A stretch of 64,000 bases of DNA from CAWBUW01 sp963792075. Lineage in GTDB: Bacteria; Chloroflexota; Anaerolineae; Anaerolineales; UBA4823. Shown here piece after piece: positions 59,824-64,000 of this stretch. A program made the position numbers and the translations under genes. The stretch covers positions 434,001 through 498,000 of the forward strand of contig CAWBUW010000012.1 in assembly GCA_963792075.1 (NCBI GenBank), given 5' to 3'. The stretch's first letter is position 1; every line of letters starts with the position of its first letter. The notes below the pieces were generated by a model. It saw only the letters and a list, made by a program, of their open reading frames with translations, ran no database searches and was not told the origin of the DNA.

Positions 59824-60288
59824 TTGGACTACTCTCAGATTACCTCTGCCCTTTTTGTCGGTACGACCCCCCGCCGGGAGGATTACGCGGCCCTACGCCA
59901 ATTAGGCGTCGGGCTGGTCATCAACCTGCGCCTCCGCCCCCCTGTCTCCGACCGGCATCAACCACCCATACCCATCCTCTGGCTGCCGGTATTCGACTTC
60001 CCCTTGTTCCCCATCCCGGTGCGGACTCTGCAGCGTGGCGTACAGGCAGCCCTGCATGCCTTTGCAATGGGACAGCGCGTGTACGCCCATTGCGCCAGAG
60101 GGGCCCATCGCAGCGTCGCAATGGCGACTTGCATCTTGATCAGCCAGGGACAGGCCCCCGAACAGGCCATGCAATTGATCCGAGAACGCCGCCAGATCGC
60201 CGACCCGGGCATCTGGTACATCCACCGCCAGATCCAGCGCTTTGCCCGAGCATTCCAGTTTGTCGAAGATCCCGCCAACCAACCCTGA
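59824..60288 (+). CDS. Dual-specificity protein phosphatase
   Basis: A 154-aa cysteine phosphatase: Cys90-x5-Arg96 signature (HCARGAHRS), and possible general acid Asp in PVFDFP (57-58). Initiation appears to be at TTG 59824, since no in-frame ATG lies further upstream and the next ATG is past the N-terminal strand; initiation is the least certain point. It lies 22 bp after the galactokinase-like gene and is the end of that operon. Ends 10 bp from the convergent WD40 gene. Confidence 0.83.
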   Translation: MDYSQITSALFVGTTPRREDYAALRQLGVGLVINLRLRPPVSDRHQPPIPILWLPVFDFPLFPIPVRTLQRGVQAALHAFAMGQRVYAHCARGAHRSVAMATCILISQGQAPEQAMQLIRERRQIADPGIWYIHRQIQRFARAFQFVEDPANQP

Positions 60289-60298
60289 CCAGAACCCA

Positions 60299-61480
60299 TC
60301 AGGGGATAGGCCACCAGCGCAGCGCCGCGTCCAGCCCGCAAGAAACTAACCGGCTGCCCTGTGGATCGAATGCCAGCCCACTGACTGCCCTGGTATGCGC
60401 CGGGAACACCCGCCGCACCTCCCCGTCTGCCAGGGTCCACAAGGTGATCGTCCCCACGCTGCTGCCGGCTGCCAGCAGTTTCCCATCCGGGCTGAAGTCC
60501 AGGCTCCAGACAAAAGCCCGCGCCGGGTCCGCGCTGCCTACGCCGGCGCGCAGCAGCGCTTTCTCATCCCCTGAGGCCAAATCCCAAATGCGTACCTGGC
60601 TGCCCAGCTCGCCGGCGGCCAACCACTGCCCATCCGGGCTGAAGGTAATGGTAAACATAGAGGTTTCGCTGCGCAGTGTGCGCACCAGGCGCTGCGTTGC
60701 CGGGTCCCGCAAGCGTATCGCTTGCAGGTCAATCGAAGCCACCAGGCTGCCATCCGGGCTGAAGCGGATCGCCGGCACAGTCACGGCCCCACCGATCATC
60801 ACTGCAACCGGCTCAACCGGCTGGCCAGAGAGAAAATCGCTCGTTTCCCAAAGACGGACCAGGGCATCGTTGCCGGTAGAAGCCAGGAGCAGGCCGTCTG
60901 GGCTGAAAGCCACACTGTTAGCGCCCTTCGGGTGGGCGGGCTGGTAGGCCAGGCGTTCTAACCGGGCTACGTCCCAGATTTGTACCGCCCCATCCCGCCC
61001 GGCCAACGCCAGCAAATTTTGCTCATGTGGGCTAAAAGCCAGTCCCACTCCCCAGGTCTCTACATCGATCCGGCCCGTTTCCCGTAAAGGATCGCCTGTG
61101 TAGAAATAAACCCACTCGCCTGCCGAGACGGCCAGCGTTTTCCCATCCGGCGACCAGGCCAGCGTATGCCCCAGCGACCAGGGATCGTACTGGGCTACCA
61201 AAGCAATATCTATTGGGGGAATAGAGGTGGGCGATGGAGAAAAAGCCCCACCTGGCTGACTGGTCTGCGTCAAGGGCCGGAGGGATGGTGACGGAGTTGG
61301 GGCTGCTGGCAGCGCGGTTGCGGTTGGAACAGGGGTGACACTCGCCTCTGCAGGCGAGGGAGGCACAGACAGCGTCTGCACTTCAGTAGCCGGCGGGTAT
61401 GTGAAAGCCTGCCCACAGGCTGCCAGGCCCAGCGCCAGGCAGATCACCAGAGCGCTGCCCCACTGCCAGCCCAGCTTCAT
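60299..61480 (-). CDS. Lipoprotein with WD40-repeat beta-propeller
   Basis: A 393-aa exported lipoprotein: signal with lipobox LAACG at about residues 18-22, a Pro/Ser/Thr linker (about 35-90), then about seven WD40 blades, marked by repeats of the type FSPDG-x-x-LA and (V/L)-x-(I/L)W. Propellers of this kind are protein-binding platforms. Its ATG overlaps the stop of the dynamin-like gene (ATGA), so the two are translated together. Confidence 0.88.
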   Translation of the reverse strand: MKLGWQWGSALVICLALGLAACGQAFTYPPATEVQTLSVPPSPAEASVTPVPTATALPAAPTPSPSLRPLTQTSQPGGAFSPSPTSIPPIDIALVAQYDPWSLGHTLAWSPDGKTLAVSAGEWVYFYTGDPLRETGRIDVETWGVGLAFSPHEQNLLALAGRDGAVQIWDVARLERLAYQPAHPKGANSVAFSPDGLLLASTGNDALVRLWETSDFLSGQPVEPVAVMIGGAVTVPAIRFSPDGSLVASIDLQAIRLRDPATQRLVRTLRSETSMFTITFSPDGQWLAAGELGSQVRIWDLASGDEKALLRAGVGSADPARAFVWSLDFSPDGKLLAAGSSVGTITLWTLADGEVRRVFPAHTRAVSGLAFDPQGSRLVSCGLDAALRWWPIP

Positions 61481-63207
61481 TGCAGTGTTTCGACCTTCAC
61501 CTTTAAATCGTTCAAGCCAACCTGCACCTTTTCCAGGCCCTGCTGCGTTTCTTGCAGCTTGCTCCGCTCTGCCTGGACGAAGCGCGTATACGGCTCAATT
61601 GACTCGCGCAGCTTCTGGATGCTCAGCGCGATCTCACTCTCGAACTGGGTGCGCAGTGTGCTGGACAGGCTTTGACGTAGCTCCACCATCCTCTGGCGCA
61701 GCTCTTCTTTGGCCTGGCGCCGGCGTGCAGGGATGACAAACAATCCCAGCAGCGCGACCACGCTGGCAAGCACGAACCCGGTTGCGTCCATCGCGGCTGT
61801 CGTAGCCAGGATGGTGATTAACGCGCCCAGGCTGAGCGCACTGACCTCTACCGCGGCCAATGCTGCCACAAAATCTTGTGCGCTTTGAGCAATTGCCAGC
61901 GCTTCTTCATTCTTGTCGTAAGTTTCTACAATGCGCTGCGCGCCTCCGGCGACCAACTCGATCAGGCGTTGGCGATCCAGGTGGAATGTGCCGATCTCCG
62001 GGTCGCCGATCAACTGATCCTGGTGTGTCCGTTGGCGGTCAGCCAGGTTATCATGCACGCCCTGCCACTGGTGGAAATTAGCCTCCACCATCCAATCAAT
62101 CAGCTCTGCCACCTTTTTGTCAATCTTTTGAGGCACATCCGCCACAACATGGTGTTCAAACTCTTGCTGGATGCGTTCTTTGTTGATCAAGTCAAAGATA
62201 TGCTGCAGGCGGATCGTATCATCAAAGTACGCCTGACCCCGCTGCTCCATTTCGAGCAAGATATTTTCGATATCTGCCATGCGGAAATTGAAATCACAAC
62301 TCATGTCTTGCTGGTACAAATCAAGCTGCGCATCCACATTCTGCAAGCGAGATACATCTTCCTGCAGCAGCCCCAGGCGTTCAGCGGTGATGCGCCCAAA
62401 ACGCTCAACCAGGTGCAAGCCCACGCCCAACGGGTTGAGCAGTTTTAGCTTTAGCCGGCTGGCATCGTCCAGTGTATCCTGAATATAGCGTTCCAGCGCC
62501 TCAAAACGGCTGGGCCCCCAATTTTGCGGTTCACCCTGCTTGGCGCGCAGCGCCAGGCGCGCACTGACCGTGAACACTTCCGGCTCTACGCCAAACAACT
62601 GGCGCGCGTTGGAACGTACGAAATCCTCTACCTGTACCAGCTCTTCTTCCTGCTCCAGGATATCCACCTTATTAATGACAACAACAACTTTCTTGCCCCA
62701 CTGGCGGATGAGTTCCAGGAAGGCCCGTTCGCTCTCTGTAAAGGGCCGGTCCACCGAAGTGATGAACAGCACCATATCTGCGCGCGGCACAAACTCCGAA
62801 GTGATCGCCTCGTGCTCCCGGATGATGGCATTCGTTCCTGGTGTGTCCACAATACTCATTTCACGCAGCAAATCTGCCGAGCTGTGGATCACAAGGATAT
62901 TCCGCCCTTCCACTTGCTGCTCTTGCACATCACCATAACGCAGGATATTGATCTGCGCTGTCGTTGGCGTTACACCTTCTTTAAGCAGGCGTTGGCCGAG
63001 CAGAGCGTTGATCAGCGCACTCTTGCCGGCATTAAATTCACCCACGATCACCAGCAAGAAAAACTCGTCTAGCTGCAAGATGGATTGTGCCAGGCGCTGT
63101 TGATCCTCTTCCGGGGCTCCAAAACGCTCCAGGGCCAGGCGTAGATCGCCCAGGAAACTACGTTCGTCGCGCAACAACACTCGCTGTTCTTCGGACAATA
63201 TCTTCAT
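61477..63207 (-). CDS. Bacterial dynamin-like GTPase
   Basis: A 576-aa large GTPase. G1 GEFNAGKS (56-63), G2 Thr in TPTTAQ (81-86), G3 DTPGTN, G4 NKVD. After the GTPase domain there is a long helical region and, near 440-485, a double hydrophobic hairpin (ALITILATTAAMDATGFVLASVVALLGLFVI) that serves as membrane paddle; the C-terminus is a coiled coil. Bacterial dynamins remodel or protect membranes under stress or phage attack. It is coupled to the WD40 lipoprotein. Confidence 0.9.
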   Translation of the reverse strand: MKILSEEQRVLLRDERSFLGDLRLALERFGAPEEDQQRLAQSILQLDEFFLLVIVGEFNAGKSALINALLGQRLLKEGVTPTTAQINILRYGDVQEQQVEGRNILVIHSSADLLREMSIVDTPGTNAIIREHEAITSEFVPRADMVLFITSVDRPFTESERAFLELIRQWGKKVVVVINKVDILEQEEELVQVEDFVRSNARQLFGVEPEVFTVSARLALRAKQGEPQNWGPSRFEALERYIQDTLDDASRLKLKLLNPLGVGLHLVERFGRITAERLGLLQEDVSRLQNVDAQLDLYQQDMSCDFNFRMADIENILLEMEQRGQAYFDDTIRLQHIFDLINKERIQQEFEHHVVADVPQKIDKKVAELIDWMVEANFHQWQGVHDNLADRQRTHQDQLIGDPEIGTFHLDRQRLIELVAGGAQRIVETYDKNEEALAIAQSAQDFVAALAAVEVSALSLGALITILATTAAMDATGFVLASVVALLGLFVIPARRRQAKEELRQRMVELRQSLSSTLRTQFESEIALSIQKLRESIEPYTRFVQAERSKLQETQQGLEKVQVGLNDLKVKVETLQ

Positions 63208-63227
63208 ACCCTGTCCTTTGGTCTGTA

Positions 63228-63255
63228 CCGGCGCAAAGCATCCCCCCTGCGCCGG
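63228..63255. terminator. Hairpin between the D-Ala ligase and dynamin-like genes
   Basis: CCGGCGCA/TGCGCCGG with a 12-nt loop, immediately after the ligase stop (63263) and before the dynamin start (63207), both on the minus strand. Terminator or processing site. Confidence 0.6.
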
Positions 63256-63262
63256 CTAAATT

Positions 63263-64000
63263 TTAGCTAATCATTCCATAACGCTTCAACGCGGTGTTCA
63301 GAATTTGGTTAACCAAACTTGTGTGATCCATGCCGATCGCAGCCGCTTCAATCACCAGGTCTGAAATACCCGGCGAGAGCCCCGGCAGCGGATTGATTTC
63401 AAGAATGTACGGCTTGAAGTTGTCGTTTTTATCCAGGCGGAAATCGACCCGCGAGACATCCAATGCACCTGTCACGCGGAAGACTGCGGCTGTCAACCAG
63501 TTCAATTCTTCTACCATCTCCGGGTCAAGCGGCGCCGGGCACAGGTAGGTAAGCTGGTCAGCCAGATCTACCTTCAGGCGGTTGCTATATACTGCATCGG
63601 TTTCCAGGTATGGCTCCAGGTCAACCTCCATGGGCGGCAGGAAAGTAAGGCCGGCTTCAACGCGATGTTCATCCCATTTTACGGGGAGGCGTCGCCCTAC
63701 CGGGCCAATCAAGTTGCCTATCACACCGACAGTTACCTCGCGCCCCTCGATGTACTTTTCCACCAGCGCCGTTTGTTTGTAACGTCCATGAGTATATTCA
63801 ATTTGCTCGCGCAGCTCGGCTTCATTATGGACAATCGACTTGGCCGAAACTCCCATCCCTGTGCCTTCACGGCTGGGCTTGACAAAGAGCGGAAAGCTCA
63901 TATCTTCGCTCAGCGGCTCGTCCATACGCTCGAAAGATTGAAAGGGCGGTGTGGGCAGATCGTGATAAGTCAGCACACGCTTGGTCATCGGTTTATCCAG
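63263..64000 (-). CDS. D-alanine-D-alanine ligase-like ATP-grasp protein (5' end outside window)
   Basis: The C-terminal 245 residues of an ATP-grasp ligase. The visible part starts at LDKPMTKRVLTYHDLPTPPF, typical of the Ddl central domain, with FPLFVKPSREGTGMGVS (ATP-binding Lys), VEKYIEGREVTVGVIG, DFRLDKNDNFKPYILEINPLPGLSPGIS (metal ligands Asp, Glu, Asn) and a C-terminal amphipathic helix. It makes the D-Ala-D-Ala dipeptide of peptidoglycan, or a related dipeptide. It continues beyond 64000. Confidence 0.85.
   Translation of the reverse strand: MDKPMTKRVLTYHDLPTPPFQSFERMDEPLSEDMSFPLFVKPSREGTGMGVSAKSIVHNEAELREQIEYTHGRYKQTALVEKYIEGREVTVGVIGNLIGPVGRRLPVKWDEHRVEAGLTFLPPMEVDLEPYLETDAVYSNRLKVDLADQLTYLCPAPLDPEMVEELNWLTAAVFRVTGALDVSRVDFRLDKNDNFKPYILEINPLPGLSPGISDLVIEAAAIGMDHTSLVNQILNTALKRYGMIS

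Overview
The window looks like a chromosomal segment of a Chloroflexota bacterium, probably Anaerolineae-like. The assignment is an inference from gene style: PT-rich linkers behind lipoprotein signals, a giant MalT-like ATPase fused to a SARP/BTAD output module, a stand-alone XPB N-terminal-domain protein, GAAC-N4-GTTC LexA-type boxes, and moderately GC-rich DNA in which Shine-Dalgarno-led genes are mixed with apparently leaderless ones. There is no rRNA, tRNA, CRISPR array, prophage or intact insertion sequence. Two gene-breaking frameshifts, both in lipoprotein genes, may be real or assembly errors.

Layout. 1-6.9 kb (minus strand) is a LacI-controlled glycoside operon: regulator, GH1 beta-glucosidase, two NAD/Mn-dependent GH4 enzymes, a BadF-type sugar kinase and a 2-hydroxyacid dehydrogenase, all behind one promoter that carries a 28-bp operator. 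7-21.9 kb (minus) holds a branched-chain amino-acid-type ABC transporter (livM, H, F, G and a frameshifted binding protein) preceded by an acyl-CoA/lipid cluster: a KAS III-like protein lacking two catalytic residues, two acyl-CoA ligases, two alpha/beta hydrolases, an SCP2-type thiolase with its DUF35 partner, and an SDR. The 1101-aa MalT/SARP regulator (22.0-25.3 kb) lies upstream. 25.4-31.5 kb holds a hydroxyacid dehydrogenase, an aldo/keto reductase, a glycerate kinase and a hybrid histidine kinase.

31.5-38.6 kb holds a broken lipoprotein gene, an HD-hydrolase/cNMP-binding fusion, and a divergent pair (lytic transglycosylase and four-helix membrane protein) whose intergenic region carries three LexA-like boxes. 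A YacP/NYN nuclease, a LysM protein and a DUF1992 protein follow. 38.6-45.5 kb is rich in repair genes: YcaQ-type glycosylase with Nudix, a DinB-fold protein, ferritin, and a NurA / HAS-barrel-like protein / HerA operon with its own LexA-like site. 45.6-54.5 kb has a PilZ protein, a Ca-type P-ATPase diverging from icd, and an XPB-N / lipid kinase / DUF429 operon. 54.7-64 kb has P5C dehydrogenase, a two-subunit CoA-transferase cotranscribed with a galactokinase homologue that has lost its active-site residues, a tyrosine phosphatase, a WD40 lipoprotein with a dynamin-like GTPase, and the end of a D-Ala-D-Ala ligase gene.

Two non-autonomous mobile-element families are present. Family A has two copies of about 90 bp with terminal inverted repeats and 7-8 bp target duplications. 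Family B has two copies with TIRs beginning GGCTGTCCAAAAAGA. Beyond these, about a dozen long, near-perfect palindromes with GCGAAGC/GCTTCGC/GCAAAGC-type tips sit in intergenic regions. Many serve as terminators, but several lie in 5' leaders or between divergent promoters.
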